Positions 8,302-17,755 of a stretch of 51,369 bases of DNA are shown piece by piece. The stretch spans positions 1 through 51,369 of the IMG/VR virus record IMGVR_UViG_3300009184_004920; one strand, written 5' to 3'. The DNA is from a virus. The stretch's first letter is position 1; each line of letters opens with the position of its first letter. The translations under genes were made by a program, and so were the position numbers. The notes below the pieces were generated by a model. It had not been told where the DNA came from and did not search any database. It was given only the letters and a program-made list of their open reading frames with translations.

Positions 8302-8813
8302 TTTCTTTGCGCTGTTAACTCATCGAGACTTTTTAACGAGTCCCAAATATTTTTATAGTAAAGCCCATATTGCACCATGATCTGACGAAATCTTAAAGTA
8401 TTAATTTCATGTTTTTGACCATTTATATCCGATATAATCTGCGGAGTGTCATTTGTAATTAATTCAAAATCGAGAGCTTCTCTCACAAGCGCTAGCATTT
8501 GTGTAAATGCTCCTCGGTCTGCGTCAGACAAGCCAAGAACAAAATTCTCAGGCTGAACAAGAAAACCGCTGTTTATGCTTTGCATTAAATTTTCACGACG
8601 CTTCATCAAATCTATGTTTGCTAACTGTTCTTCAGTGTATGGAATTTTAACATAGGAATTTGTCTCGGCGCTATATTGAAGATATTCAATGCTAGAATCA
8701 TGTTCTGGCTGCGCTGGAGGAGTTGCGTCAATCCAACCCTTTCTTAAAAGATTATCAATAACAGACTGATCTGTTTCTTTTCTGGTTAAATTGTTATAAG
8801 TTAATATTGCCAT
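8298..8813 (-). CDS. putative tail fibre assembly / DUF4376-like protein
   Basis: 171 residues. The C-terminal half (LSDADRGAFTQMLALVREAL, then ISDINGQKHEINTLRFRQIMVQYGLYYKNIWD) recalls phage proteins with a DUF4376-type helical domain encoded beside fibres, which are thought to help fibre assembly or attachment. The N-terminus (LTYNNLTRKETDQSVIDNLLRKGW) is compatible with this. It is the last gene of the long minus-strand tail unit, after the discoidin-like tip gene. Assignment is by pattern and position only. Confidence 0.5.
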   Translation of the reverse strand: MAILTYNNLTRKETDQSVIDNLLRKGWIDATPPAQPEHDSSIEYLQYSAETNSYVKIPYTEEQLANIDLMKRRENLMQSINSGFLVQPENFVLGLSDADRGAFTQMLALVREALDFELITNDTPQIISDINGQKHEINTLRFRQIMVQYGLYYKNIWDSLKSLDELTAQRN

Positions 8814-8833
8814 ATATTTTATTTATGCGCAGT

Positions 8834-9346
8834 TTATAAGCTGATTTTGAATTCAAATTCGAGGGTGTAGGGGGATTGGTTTGTGCTGCCGCTGATTTTT
8901 TTCATGCGATAGTAACGGAATGCCGTGGTGTTGGCGGACAGCGCGGTGATCGTCGAAGTCGTTGCTCCGCCAAGCGTGAAGGTTGATCCAATGCTCGTCC
9001 AAGTGCTGTTGTCATTTGAGCCTTCCCATTGCCAGACTCCCTGAGTCTGTGCACCGCTTTGATAAAATTTAATTTCATTGATGACTTTAGCGGTGCTGAA
9101 ATCGAATTTTAGCCATTCACCATCCGCGCACCCATTCGGCATCCAAATATTTGATGTGGCTTTATTTCCGTCCTTTAGCTGGAAGAAATTCACTGGGGCA
9201 TTCATCGGGTTGCTCGCACCCGACTGGGTTATTGTCGGGATGCCGCTGGTGCGATCCCCACTCCCTCCAGGATTTGAATACGAAGTAGATATATTACCAG
9301 GAGGCGCAGTTCTAAATACTTTTCTTCTATGTGGTAGGATTACCAT
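8834..9346 (-). CDS. discoidin (F5/8 type C)-like receptor-binding tip protein
   Basis: 170 residues. The segment GEWLKFDFSTAKVINEIKFY, then WQWEGSNDNSTWTSIGSTF and FRYYRMKKISG, follows the F5/8 type C / galactose-binding beta-sandwich layout, so carbohydrate binding at the cell surface is likely. The ATG overlaps the end of the large fibre gene by 7 nt, so it behaves as a detachable tip. Its base composition is visibly richer in G and C (GCGGACAGCGCGGTGATCG) than neighbouring genes, a sign of recent acquisition by recombination. Confidence 0.72.
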   Translation of the reverse strand: MVILPHRRKVFRTAPPGNISTSYSNPGGSGDRTSGIPTITQSGASNPMNAPVNFFQLKDGNKATSNIWMPNGCADGEWLKFDFSTAKVINEIKFYQSGAQTQGVWQWEGSNDNSTWTSIGSTFTLGGATTSTITALSANTTAFRYYRMKKISGSTNQSPYTLEFEFKISL

Positions 9347-12093
9347 GATTGTATTTGAATTCCAGTATATTGAAGTTTTAGACCAAGCAAACTTGCATTA
9401 ACCGCCAAAGTGTCTCCAGCGTCAAATGTATCTCTATAAACTCTAAAAAATAACAAATCATTAGCTTGCGGCGAGCCAGCCAAAGTTATTTCTGGAGTTG
9501 AAGATGTGACATGAACGCCAGTTCCAGTCACAAACGAATCGGCAATTTCTTGCGGAGAACCCCATGCAGTCGATAAAGAATCTCCATCCCCAATAGCGAT
9601 TCCTTGAATTCCCCAAACAACAGCCCCACTAGCTCCGCTAGTTGTCCAATCAAAACGAGCTTTTAAGTTGCCGAGATTATAATCAGGTAACTTAAGTTTA
9701 AACTGAGCATAGCCACTTGTGGATGCATCAAAATTAAAGCAATCATAAGCGATTCCTGAATTAGAAACCGAAATGGAAGACGGCGAAGCTCCTGAAATCC
9801 CAGTTAACATTGCTCCTGCGTCAATATAAATTTCTTGAACATATTGGGAACTGCCGCCACCCGTTCCAGCATTATCAGTGAAAGAACCAGTAACAGTTGA
9901 GCCGCCTCTCTGGAATAGAGTTATAACTTTTGTAGTGTCACCAGTAATTGTCATGCCAGTGATGGCATCATTAAAACCAGTAATAGCATAGCCACTGATT
10001 GATTGGCCGTTACTCAAACCGTAATAGCGGCCATCAGCCGCGCCCGTGGTCAGGAACGCGCCCGTGAGCGCGGAAGCGGCAAACGCTCCAGTTTGTGAGA
10101 CTGTAATAAATGAACCAGTATTTGCGGCCAAAGCATAAGCTGAAATTCCTGATACATCTCCAGTATTAATTTGACGAGCAAACCAAGAACCGCTGCCCGA
10201 ATTATACATCAGAGTATCATTAGTGCTTGCATTCTGAGCATAAACTCGATGCAGTTCTTCAATTTCAAAACCATTTTGAGGTTTAACATAAACTTTACCG
10301 TTGTTTGATTGAGAACGTAAAACAACACCTAAATAAACAAGATGATTGTTGCCATAAGGTTTGTTGCCAGTGCCAAAAATAATATCTCCAGTTGTACCAA
10401 GCCACATTGGATCGCCAGCCGTAGCAGCGCTCGTATTAAATCCCTCTAAGATTCCTTCTGATACAATATAGCCAAAGTCATTAGAGTTTAGGTTTTGAGC
10501 TAAAAGGCCAATGGTTTTCGAAGAGGTTCGTTCTCCAGTATTTGACGCTCTTTTAATTAATGGGTTTGCTCCATTGGCTCCGCCAATATAGACTGGTTGA
10601 CCCTTGTTTAAAGTAAAAGATTCGTCGTTTTTACCATACAAATGAATCGTATCAACAGCATCGCCGCTTATTAAAACTCCTGTAGTGTTAACGGTTGGCC
10701 TAGATATAAAATTTTTTATCCCAGAAATCGTTTCATTACCCGTTAAAGAAACATAACTGCCAGTTGAACTAGAACCTGAAAAGTTACTTATTTGATACTG
10801 TAAATATCCGCTTACTCCAGTAACATAACTTGTTGTTGCATAAGTGCTGAGATCAACTCCTGTTATAAATCCAGATGGATTACTATTTGGATAAAATGCT
10901 CCAGTTTGAGAAGCTGTAATGAAAGAACCAGTTTGCCCAGTAGTAATAAAAATACCTGTTTCACTTGGTCGCACAACAGAACCTGTAACAAATTGTCCAG
11001 TCTGTCCAGTGGTAACGAAAGCCCCAGTAGCAGATTGAAGAACGTAACGACTATCTGCCGCGCCTGTGGTCAAAAACGCTCCTGTTTGAGATGAAACAAC
11101 AAAAGAGCCAGTTACTCCTGTGCTCACAAATTGTCCCGTTTGAGAAGAAGTGATAAAATTACCAGTCTCACTTGGTCTAACTACGCTACCTGTAACAAAA
11201 GAACCAGTTGCTCCAGTAGAAACAAACTGCCCTGTTTGGCTCGACGTAATAAAATTACCAGTTGCGCCAGTTGTTACAAACGCTCCTGTTTCGTTTGGAC
11301 GCACTACAGAACCAGTCACAAAAGAGCCAGTTGATCCCGTTCCAACAAACTGCCCAGTTTGAGAAGTTGTGATAAATGAACCAGTCTGCCCAGTTGTTAC
11401 GAAAACTCCCGTAGCTGACTGCAAAGCATAACGGCCATCAGCAGCGCCAGTAGTAAGAAATGCACCAGTCTGAGACGAGACGACAAAAGCTCCTGTTTGT
11501 CCAGTCGTTACAAACTGTCCAGTTTGGGAGGTTGTAATGAAATTGCCAGTCTGTCCAGTGGTTACAAAAACTCCTGTTGAAGACTTTGTAACATAATTGG
11601 TTAAATCAACTCCAGTAATATAACCACTAGGATTAGAATTTAAAGGATAAAAAGCTCCAGTTAATGATCCTGTATTGGTTGTACCAGGAGATTCGCCACT
11701 TAATAAAACTCCAATGCCGTTAACTGTCGGGCGAACTAAAAAGTTCTTTAATGAATTAATCGTTTGGCTGCTACCAGTATCCAAAAATGCGCCAGTATTG
11801 GAGGGGCGAACAACAGCGCCTTGCACATACCCATTGGGATTGGATGAATAAGGATAAAAAACTCCAGTATAAAAACCCGTCTGACCTGTTCCAACAAACT
11901 GTCCAGTTTCGCTTGGGCGAACTACTGAACCAGTTACATAATACGCAGAGAGCGAATCGCTTCCTCCTGGAGCATGAGTTTCGGCATGCTTTGGAAGACC
12001 CTCACTGATTGTTAAATCAATCTCGTTTGGAGGCTGTAAATTTAAATCAAATTGTGCTGGAGGATTAATTGTGACTGAAATATCAGTAGCCAT
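9340..12093 (-). CDS. large tail fibre with TG-rich repeats
   Basis: 917 residues. The N-terminus (ISVTINPPAQFDLNLQPPNEIDLTISEG) probably anchors to the tail. Residues about 60-420 are a tandem array of near-identical units such as TGQFVTTGQTGSFITTSQ and SVVRPSETGAF, with recurring AFLTTGAADGRY, typical of a trimeric beta-rich shaft. Two copies of 'ETISGIKNFISRPTVN..GVLISG' also occur. The C-terminal 330 residues are less repetitive and include a jelly-roll-like region. GC content changes sharply in one repeat near 10020-10080, which suggests repeat exchange. It lies between an adaptor-like protein and the discoidin tip. Confidence 0.82.
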   Translation of the reverse strand: MATDISVTINPPAQFDLNLQPPNEIDLTISEGLPKHAETHAPGGSDSLSAYYVTGSVVRPSETGQFVGTGQTGFYTGVFYPYSSNPNGYVQGAVVRPSNTGAFLDTGSSQTINSLKNFLVRPTVNGIGVLLSGESPGTTNTGSLTGAFYPLNSNPSGYITGVDLTNYVTKSSTGVFVTTGQTGNFITTSQTGQFVTTGQTGAFVVSSQTGAFLTTGAADGRYALQSATGVFVTTGQTGSFITTSQTGQFVGTGSTGSFVTGSVVRPNETGAFVTTGATGNFITSSQTGQFVSTGATGSFVTGSVVRPSETGNFITSSQTGQFVSTGVTGSFVVSSQTGAFLTTGAADSRYVLQSATGAFVTTGQTGQFVTGSVVRPSETGIFITTGQTGSFITASQTGAFYPNSNPSGFITGVDLSTYATTSYVTGVSGYLQYQISNFSGSSSTGSYVSLTGNETISGIKNFISRPTVNTTGVLISGDAVDTIHLYGKNDESFTLNKGQPVYIGGANGANPLIKRASNTGERTSSKTIGLLAQNLNSNDFGYIVSEGILEGFNTSAATAGDPMWLGTTGDIIFGTGNKPYGNNHLVYLGVVLRSQSNNGKVYVKPQNGFEIEELHRVYAQNASTNDTLMYNSGSGSWFARQINTGDVSGISAYALAANTGSFITVSQTGAFAASALTGAFLTTGAADGRYYGLSNGQSISGYAITGFNDAITGMTITGDTTKVITLFQRGGSTVTGSFTDNAGTGGGSSQYVQEIYIDAGAMLTGISGASPSSISVSNSGIAYDCFNFDASTSGYAQFKLKLPDYNLGNLKARFDWTTSGASGAVVWGIQGIAIGDGDSLSTAWGSPQEIADSFVTGTGVHVTSSTPEITLAGSPQANDLLFFRVYRDTFDAGDTLAVNASLLGLKLQYTGIQIQSW

Positions 12094-12440
12094 TATTCAA
12101 GCCCCCTTCCTTGAACATCTACATCGCCCTTAATAATTCTAACGGGGCAACCGCTGCTAGGTGGGTAAATAAAAATTTCTTGCTCGTAAGCGTCATAAGA
12201 CAATTGAGATGTTTGACTGCCATTTAATTCTAAATTAATAATGCCAGAGCCTGTGCTTAGAATTGTTGCTGTCCAATTTGGGCCAAAAGAACCGTCCCAT
12301 TTTCTTCGCAAATATCCAGATACGCTGTAGCCAGAAAGAGAGTATTCTCCTGTTGAAGTGCTTAAATCAACAGAATAAGAATAGCATGCGCCCCTCTCTA
12401 ATGCATTTGAACCAGTTAAATTATATGTGCCTGCTGCCAT
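12093..12440 (-). CDS. fibre-associated adaptor (BppU-N-like)
   Basis: 115 residues, beta-rich. The pattern 'YSLSGYSVSGYLRRKWDG' ... 'GIINLELNGSQTSQLSYDAYEQEIFI' ... 'VRIIKGDVDVQGRG' matches the short phage domain found ahead of receptor-binding proteins (similar to the N-terminal module of lactococcal BppU). It probably links fibres to the tail tip. It shares its last base with the start of the fibre gene. A GTGTAATTC box lies upstream. Confidence 0.55.
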   Translation of the reverse strand: MAAGTYNLTGSNALERGACYSYSVDLSTSTGEYSLSGYSVSGYLRRKWDGSFGPNWTATILSTGSGIINLELNGSQTSQLSYDAYEQEIFIYPPSSGCPVRIIKGDVDVQGRGLE

Positions 12441-12454
12441 ATATAGAATTACAC
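12441..12454 (-). promoter_or_regulatory. late-type start motif GTGTAATTCTATAT (minus strand)
   Basis: On the minus strand GTGTAATTCTATAT ends directly at the ATG at 12440. The fibre cluster 8298-12440 could be transcribed from here. Confidence 0.45.
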
Positions 12455-12455
12455 T

Positions 12456-12671
12456 TTAAATAGAAGAGTTTTTTACTTCAACAGCAGAAATTTGCCCATC
12501 TCCTGAATAAAAATAATAATTTGAGCCTTCTTCTTTGGAAGGAATGCACAATTCTGAATCTGAATAATTTCCTCCAGAAAATAAAAAATTATAAATCTCC
12601 CCGTCTTCTGATTTTAAGACTTCAGAAGAAGATGAAATTTCAACGATTGGATAATTAAAGTTAGTTGTCAT
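12456..12671 (-). CDS. small hypothetical protein in the tail-tip cluster
   Basis: 71 residues (MTTNFNYPIVEISSSSEVLK...), acidic and Ser/Tyr-rich with probable beta strands. No family recognised. It starts 1 nt after the stop of the proline-rich tail protein upstream and ends just before the fibre adaptor, so it belongs to the tail-tip operon. Confidence 0.6.
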   Translation of the reverse strand: MTTNFNYPIVEISSSSEVLKSEDGEIYNFLFSGGNYSDSELCIPSKEEGSNYYFYSGDGQISAVEVKNSSI

Positions 12672-12672
12672 G

Positions 12673-14697
12673 TTATGGGAAATAAACTATTTGCGGAGAG
12701 CCGCTAAAAGAAGAAGCTTCACTAAATGCAGCGACATTATACCAGTAATAATTTCCTCCACCTAATATGCCATAATCTTCATAAGTATTAGCTGAACCAC
12801 TAAAAATTTCATAATAATCAACGCTATCTTCAGAGCGATAAACAGAATATGAAACAGCATTAGTGGCTGAAGTCCAATTAATATCGCCAAATCCACCGCC
12901 ATCAACGGCTGTGAAAGTCAACGTCCCAAGCGAGCTTGGGCATTCGCTTGCAGAACCATAACCATTACTATAATAATGCGTTTCACCATCATATACAAAA
13001 TATCCAGTATAGGGCACTGTTGCATTTATATCAGAATAAGCAAAATCACTAACGCCAAAAGGACTAACGAATGTATAAATCGTTAAAGCACCATCGACAC
13101 AATTTGTTCCCATGTGAGAATAAATCGTTGGTGCTTCTGGAGGCGACGGTGTAGGTGCTGGCGGTGCTGGCGGCGGCGGTGCTGGCGGCGGCGCTGGCGG
13201 TGGTCGGCGTGCTGGCGGCGGCGGTGCTGGCGGCGGCGGTGCTGGCGGCGGTGCTGGCGGCGGCGGTGCTGCTAATGGACTCGGTTCTGGAGAAACGCAA
13301 TAATTTATAAAATCTGCTGTATTATCTCTTGTTAGCAACATCAATCCGTCACTTGATAATCCTGGACTTGCGCAGATAGAAGGAATGATTCGAGTAGCGC
13401 TTGCGTCATTAAAATAAAGATAATTGTCAAGATCAATGCCAGAACCATCAATTGACTGCAATTTCAAACCCTCATAAGTGAACAACTGCGCACCTTCTTT
13501 TTCTGATCTTTGGCCCCACTTCATCAGCAAGCCATTCTGCTCATTGCAAGCAAAAGAAAAACCAAACTCAACAGTAAGATTAGAGGCGTAGTCAATGCTG
13601 TGACTATGAGATTCTAGCTTGGCATTGTCGATTTTTAAATATTTATTATTTGTTAAAAAGCCTTTGTAGTTTTGATCAGCATAACCAGAAAGAGTCCCAA
13701 TGGATTGGTTAATATATTTTAACTCACTAGGGTCGATAAATTGAAGCTCAAGAGAGTATGATGGCTCATTGCTCATAGCTCCAGTAAGAATCGGCACTCC
13801 AGAATTGAGCGCCAAAGCTGTTGCAGAAATATTTAAATTGCCAACAATTGGGAACTTGATTTTTTTATCGTAAATGAAATCGCTGCCAAATCCATAACTC
13901 GCTTCGCGCTCAATTCCAATTGAAAAACCAATCGAGGAAATTGCCGCATCTGCCCAAGGAGAGATTTTAATTGATGGAACTTGCGGATTTTCTGTGACTA
14001 TATTAAATGCTGTTGTTTGATATGTTGGCAAAATTGGTTGGCCAGTAGCAGAATTATTTAAAGCATTAAGATTAGTAATAAATTCTGAATTATTAAGTTT
14101 CAATTGAGCCGCACCGTCTTTATTACCAACAGCAAGGTTAATAGCTGGAACGTTAACAAAATCCGAGGAAACCACTTGCATTTCCATATTCACCGCTTCC
14201 ATCTGAATTGAAGTTTTCGGAAGACTAGCTGCTGCAATTGCCAAGTTGTAGTTGCTTAGAGTGCAGTTGCCAAAAGAAATCATTTCCAAACCATTTAAGT
14301 TGCCACGATCCTTAATTTGTTGGATTAAATCAAGACCAAAAAGATCACTCAGGATAAAATAAAGATTGCATGATTGGCCATTGCTTCCTTTAAACACTGA
14401 TTGGAAATCTCCCCATCCTTTAAAGAACATTCCAAGCAAGTTTTCATTGTCGAATGTGAGCGATGAAACGTAATCAAAAGACAGAGAAACAGTTGGCGAA
14501 AAAGCCAAGCTCTCCACTGAGAATTCTTGACCTCCAATTTGTTTAGAACGAATACGATTACCTTGAACGTCAAACGCAAGATTATCAACAAAAGCAATTG
14601 GAAACAAACCTCTTTTATATGGCACAAAATCTCCCACTGCTTGAAAAGCGGGGCTTAAATCAGAAGCTAGGATGATTGAATTGCTTTTAATAATCAT
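12673..14697 (-). CDS. tail-tube-fold protein with long proline-rich linker and C-terminal beta domain
   Basis: 674 residues. Residues 1-450 repeat features of the tail-tube protein at 29486: SPTVSLSFDYVSSLTFDNE, FGNCTLSNYNLAIAAASLP and a later IGFSIGIEREASYGFG. A linker of about 50 residues made almost wholly of Pro and Ala follows (codons at 13150-13270, GC-rich). After it comes a FN3/Ig-like segment (LTFTAVDGGGFGDINWTSAT, VSYSVYRSEDSVDYYEIF). The likely role is a distal tail or tail-tip protein carrying an exposed domain on a stiff stalk. The start overlaps the previous gene by 4 nt. Confidence 0.65.
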   Translation of the reverse strand: MIIKSNSIILASDLSPAFQAVGDFVPYKRGLFPIAFVDNLAFDVQGNRIRSKQIGGQEFSVESLAFSPTVSLSFDYVSSLTFDNENLLGMFFKGWGDFQSVFKGSNGQSCNLYFILSDLFGLDLIQQIKDRGNLNGLEMISFGNCTLSNYNLAIAAASLPKTSIQMEAVNMEMQVVSSDFVNVPAINLAVGNKDGAAQLKLNNSEFITNLNALNNSATGQPILPTYQTTAFNIVTENPQVPSIKISPWADAAISSIGFSIGIEREASYGFGSDFIYDKKIKFPIVGNLNISATALALNSGVPILTGAMSNEPSYSLELQFIDPSELKYINQSIGTLSGYADQNYKGFLTNNKYLKIDNAKLESHSHSIDYASNLTVEFGFSFACNEQNGLLMKWGQRSEKEGAQLFTYEGLKLQSIDGSGIDLDNYLYFNDASATRIIPSICASPGLSSDGLMLLTRDNTADFINYCVSPEPSPLAAPPPPAPPPAPPPPAPPPPARRPPPAPPPAPPPPAPPAPTPSPPEAPTIYSHMGTNCVDGALTIYTFVSPFGVSDFAYSDINATVPYTGYFVYDGETHYYSNGYGSASECPSSLGTLTFTAVDGGGFGDINWTSATNAVSYSVYRSEDSVDYYEIFSGSANTYEDYGILGGGNYYWYNVAAFSEASSFSGSPQIVYFP

Positions 14698-16955
14698 GGC
14701 ACAAATATTCCAAATCGAGCGTTAAAGGGTTTATGAAAACCAGTGTTTAAATTGAAAGAGGCATTGTCGGAGAACACTAAAACTTCGCCCAAGTTACCCG
14801 CAAAAGATTGTGATGGTGTGCCCTCCACTCCACCAACAGAGAGTTTGATTGAATTTAAATTACTAACAGAGATGGCTCCAGTATTGCTAACTACGCCATT
14901 TAAATAACCAGTAAAATTCGTGGAGTTGCGGATAAAGCCAATAGAACAATAGTCTTGAGTGCCAACATTAGTAGCTAAAACATTAACAGTTGAAGCATCT
15001 CTAAAAGATACTGTTCCTCCGTTATAAAATAGTCCGTAATTTTTACTTGGGGAAAAATTCAAGATGCATTGATCGCTACTGTTGTCAAATTTTACCACAA
15101 CAAAAGCTGATAAATAATCTCCAGTATTGTTGATAACGCCACCAGTCAATAAACTATTGTTGAATGAATATGCTGGTCTTCTGTAGAATTGATCTGGATT
15201 TAAAGTAACCCATTTAGAAGGATACGGCATATAATCTTGAACTGTATCGTAAGCGCTTTGACTAGAATTCCATTTGGCAGAATACACATTTGTAACTGCT
15301 CCAAAAAAAGAGTCTCTGAGCCAAACTGTGAACACATTGCTGCCAACAAAACTAGTTGGTTGAATTGGCAAGCTTAAATTTTTATATGTTTGTGTCCAGT
15401 TTCGATAGTCTAAAGATGAAATGCAAAAGTAATCTTGTCCAGATTGCGGAGTTGGATTTATTTGATAAAAGCTAACATCTCCCAACACCGAAATATTTCC
15501 GCTAACTCCAAAACCGAGAGCTAAATCAAGCAATCCTGTTGAAAAGCTGTTTTGCGAGATTTGATTGTTGTCTAAATTTAGACCAGTTAAATACTTGCAA
15601 CCACTAATGTTAATTGAGGAGAGGTTGTTTCTTGCTAGGTTTACATTTTTTAAACCAGAGACTCCGTCTGCATTAAATGCAGAGAGCTTATTTGCTTCCA
15701 AATTCAAACTCTCAATGTCTCTAGCGCCTTCAAACGAAACGTTGTTGATTAAATTTGCCGAAAGATCACAGTTAGATACTTGACATCTAGGATAAAAAAT
15801 AGCTGATTCGATTTGTTGATTGTAAATGGATAATTGATCGAGTCCTCTATAAAATTTTAATTTTTTTGTTGGATAACTGCCCCAATTGATTTGTTGAGAA
15901 CCCTCAGTTTTTATTTGTTTAACTCCAGAAGCTTCAAGCACATAAACTGGAGATTTTGGATCAGCATAGAAAGATAATGATGAAGAATTATTTTTTTGCC
16001 CAATGATGAGCGCAGGAATATCATCTTGCACTTTAATACCAAGCGGGTCTTCAACGATAGAAATTGTTAGATTATGAGAGTCTTGATAGTTCCAAGAATG
16101 CTGCCAAGTATCAACATAAAATAACTTTGGACGATTGTATATTTTCGGCGCGTTAAATTCAAATCGTTTGTATCCAAGTGAATTTTCTAGAAAATGCAGT
16201 ATGGATTTTAATTTGAAATCAGAAATGTTTTTATAAGTTAATTGCAGCCCTTGAAATGAATGAATGTTATCGCTGTCTTTAATTCTTTGAACAAAAGAGT
16301 TCTTGAATTCATTGCGCGAAACTGTTGGCTTTGTTTCAACTGTTAGACCCAATTCATTTTCATAGAATAAAGATTGCGTCCAATAACCAGTGTTGGACGG
16401 AGCATTACCCGCTTCGCTAACATGATCTTGTGTGGCATAATAAAAGTTAACTAATTTATTTTGCGCCTGAACTTCAAAATAAATAGGTTGATATTTTTGA
16501 TAAAACTGGCCAGTTTCCCAATTAACAAAATCATAATCAACAAAAGACATTCCGCTCCAGTTTAGAACACTAGAGTTTCTTTCCACTGAAAAATTCAAAG
16601 CAATATTGTATTGATTGTTATGCGCCATGGACACATTAAAACCATCAACGAAACCAACTAGCGGGCGATAAATATTAGAATCATCATTAATGGCAAAAGC
16701 GCCTGTGCCGCTTTGACTTTCAAAAAAGTTTATAATGTTTCTAGCATTAGTTTCATTTTCTGTGAAATTGAAATCACAAGTTGCAATAATATTATTGAGG
16801 GTTGTTGGCATGATCGCAAAAGTATTGTTGTTATACATATACTTGTTTTTCTTGCAAGAAAAAGAAATCGTTGACCCGTAATTTGGGCTAAAATTAAACG
16901 AAGGCAACGTTGTTGCTCCTGTTATGTTTCGATCTCTATTGTAAAACAAACTCAT
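14694..16955 (-). CDS. distal tail protein with leucine-rich repeats and LamG-like domain
   Basis: 753 residues. The N-terminal 300 residues resemble phage distal-tail proteins (NARNIINFFESQSGTGAFAI, LFYVDTWQHSWNYQDSHNL). About residues 390-470 are leucine-rich repeats (IESLNLEANKLSAF, LKNVNLARNNLSSI, LTGLNLDNNQIS), encoded near 15545-15780. The last 150 residues look like a concanavalin/laminin-G fold (AFVVVKFDNSSDQCILNF, NYGLFYNGGTVSFRD, TGYLNGVVSNTGAISV). Such modules usually bind sugars or proteins, so this may be part of the adsorption device. Overlaps neighbours by 4 nt on both sides. Confidence 0.68.
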   Translation of the reverse strand: MSLFYNRDRNITGATTLPSFNFSPNYGSTISFSCKKNKYMYNNNTFAIMPTTLNNIIATCDFNFTENETNARNIINFFESQSGTGAFAINDDSNIYRPLVGFVDGFNVSMAHNNQYNIALNFSVERNSSVLNWSGMSFVDYDFVNWETGQFYQKYQPIYFEVQAQNKLVNFYYATQDHVSEAGNAPSNTGYWTQSLFYENELGLTVETKPTVSRNEFKNSFVQRIKDSDNIHSFQGLQLTYKNISDFKLKSILHFLENSLGYKRFEFNAPKIYNRPKLFYVDTWQHSWNYQDSHNLTISIVEDPLGIKVQDDIPALIIGQKNNSSSLSFYADPKSPVYVLEASGVKQIKTEGSQQINWGSYPTKKLKFYRGLDQLSIYNQQIESAIFYPRCQVSNCDLSANLINNVSFEGARDIESLNLEANKLSAFNADGVSGLKNVNLARNNLSSINISGCKYLTGLNLDNNQISQNSFSTGLLDLALGFGVSGNISVLGDVSFYQINPTPQSGQDYFCISSLDYRNWTQTYKNLSLPIQPTSFVGSNVFTVWLRDSFFGAVTNVYSAKWNSSQSAYDTVQDYMPYPSKWVTLNPDQFYRRPAYSFNNSLLTGGVINNTGDYLSAFVVVKFDNSSDQCILNFSPSKNYGLFYNGGTVSFRDASTVNVLATNVGTQDYCSIGFIRNSTNFTGYLNGVVSNTGAISVSNLNSIKLSVGGVEGTPSQSFAGNLGEVLVFSDNASFNLNTGFHKPFNARFGIFVP

Positions 16956-17755
16956 TGTAAAAATCCTATATAGTTATTCACGATAGCTAAAGAACTGTCT
17001 GAACTAGAGGAAAGCTCTTGTGAAATTTGTTGAATATTGGGAATTGTGAGACGAACGATTTCACTATTATTATCTCTATTTTTAACCGAAATGTCAAAAT
17101 TTTTCTTTTGCGCACTTTGTAAAAAGAAATCGCAATTCTCTGGAGTTAAATTAACAGCATCAAAAGTCAAAGAAGCTGAAACATTAACTGGCGGCAAAAA
17201 CACCACTTCATCAACATCTCTTGCGCTGTCAATTGAGAAAACTGGTTGCCGATTAATTGAATACTCAAACGAGAAACTTTTTACTCTATTGTTTGATGTG
17301 TTGTCTCCAGAAACAGAGATTGACCTTGGGCTTGGAATAAAAATACTGGGATGCTCTTGCGTTTTTAAAACTTCAAGCGATGGTTTTAATTCTCCATAAA
17401 CAGAAACGCTGCAAGAGATTGTTGGTATCTCTCCAACAGTGCAAGAAATACCATATCTATTCAAGAAGCCGCTAGTAAATCCATAAGATTTTCCGTTATA
17501 ACTTAAACTGCCAGAAAAACTAGAGTCGCCAGTAAAAGCCAAAAGCGGGTCTTGATACAACATGCTGCGCTGTAAAGATATTTCGGCTTGGATTGGATTG
17601 TTAAGATTGTAGCCATAAGTTGATCCTAATGTTAAAGAATTTTCTAATGGGACACTGTAATTAATGCTGATGCTGTCAACTCCAGAAAGCTGATAGCCAT
17701 TAACAACAAAAACTTGATCGTATGGTTGAACTGAAAGTGATCGGTCTATGCTCAT
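16952..17755 (-). CDS. tail-tube-fold protein (distal tail paralogue)
   Basis: 267 residues. TSGFLNRYGISCTVGEIPTI and KSFSFEYSINRQPVFSIDSA align by eye with the tail-tube protein at 29486 (NGFITDYTLNAAVGDLPTV; SVSISLPMSRTPIERLG). It is therefore a second tube-fold protein encoded directly after the tape measure, the usual place for a distal tail protein (Dit-like adaptor). ATG and stop codons overlap on both sides, so it is co-translated with the tape measure. Confidence 0.68.
   Translation of the reverse strand: MSIDRSLSVQPYDQVFVVNGYQLSGVDSISINYSVPLENSLTLGSTYGYNLNNPIQAEISLQRSMLYQDPLLAFTGDSSFSGSLSYNGKSYGFTSGFLNRYGISCTVGEIPTISCSVSVYGELKPSLEVLKTQEHPSIFIPSPRSISVSGDNTSNNRVKSFSFEYSINRQPVFSIDSARDVDEVVFLPPVNVSASLTFDAVNLTPENCDFFLQSAQKKNFDISVKNRDNNSEIVRLTIPNIQQISQELSSSSDSSLAIVNNYIGFLQ

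Noticed and set aside
10900-11600. Regular repeats that could be taken for a CRISPR array or DNA satellite
   Set aside because: They are in frame and encode the TG-rich units of the tail fibre; there are no unique spacers of constant length.
13064-13300. Ser/Thr/Ala-rich open frame over the proline tract
   Set aside because: It is another frame of the same GC-rich repeat inside the tail gene and has no start context.
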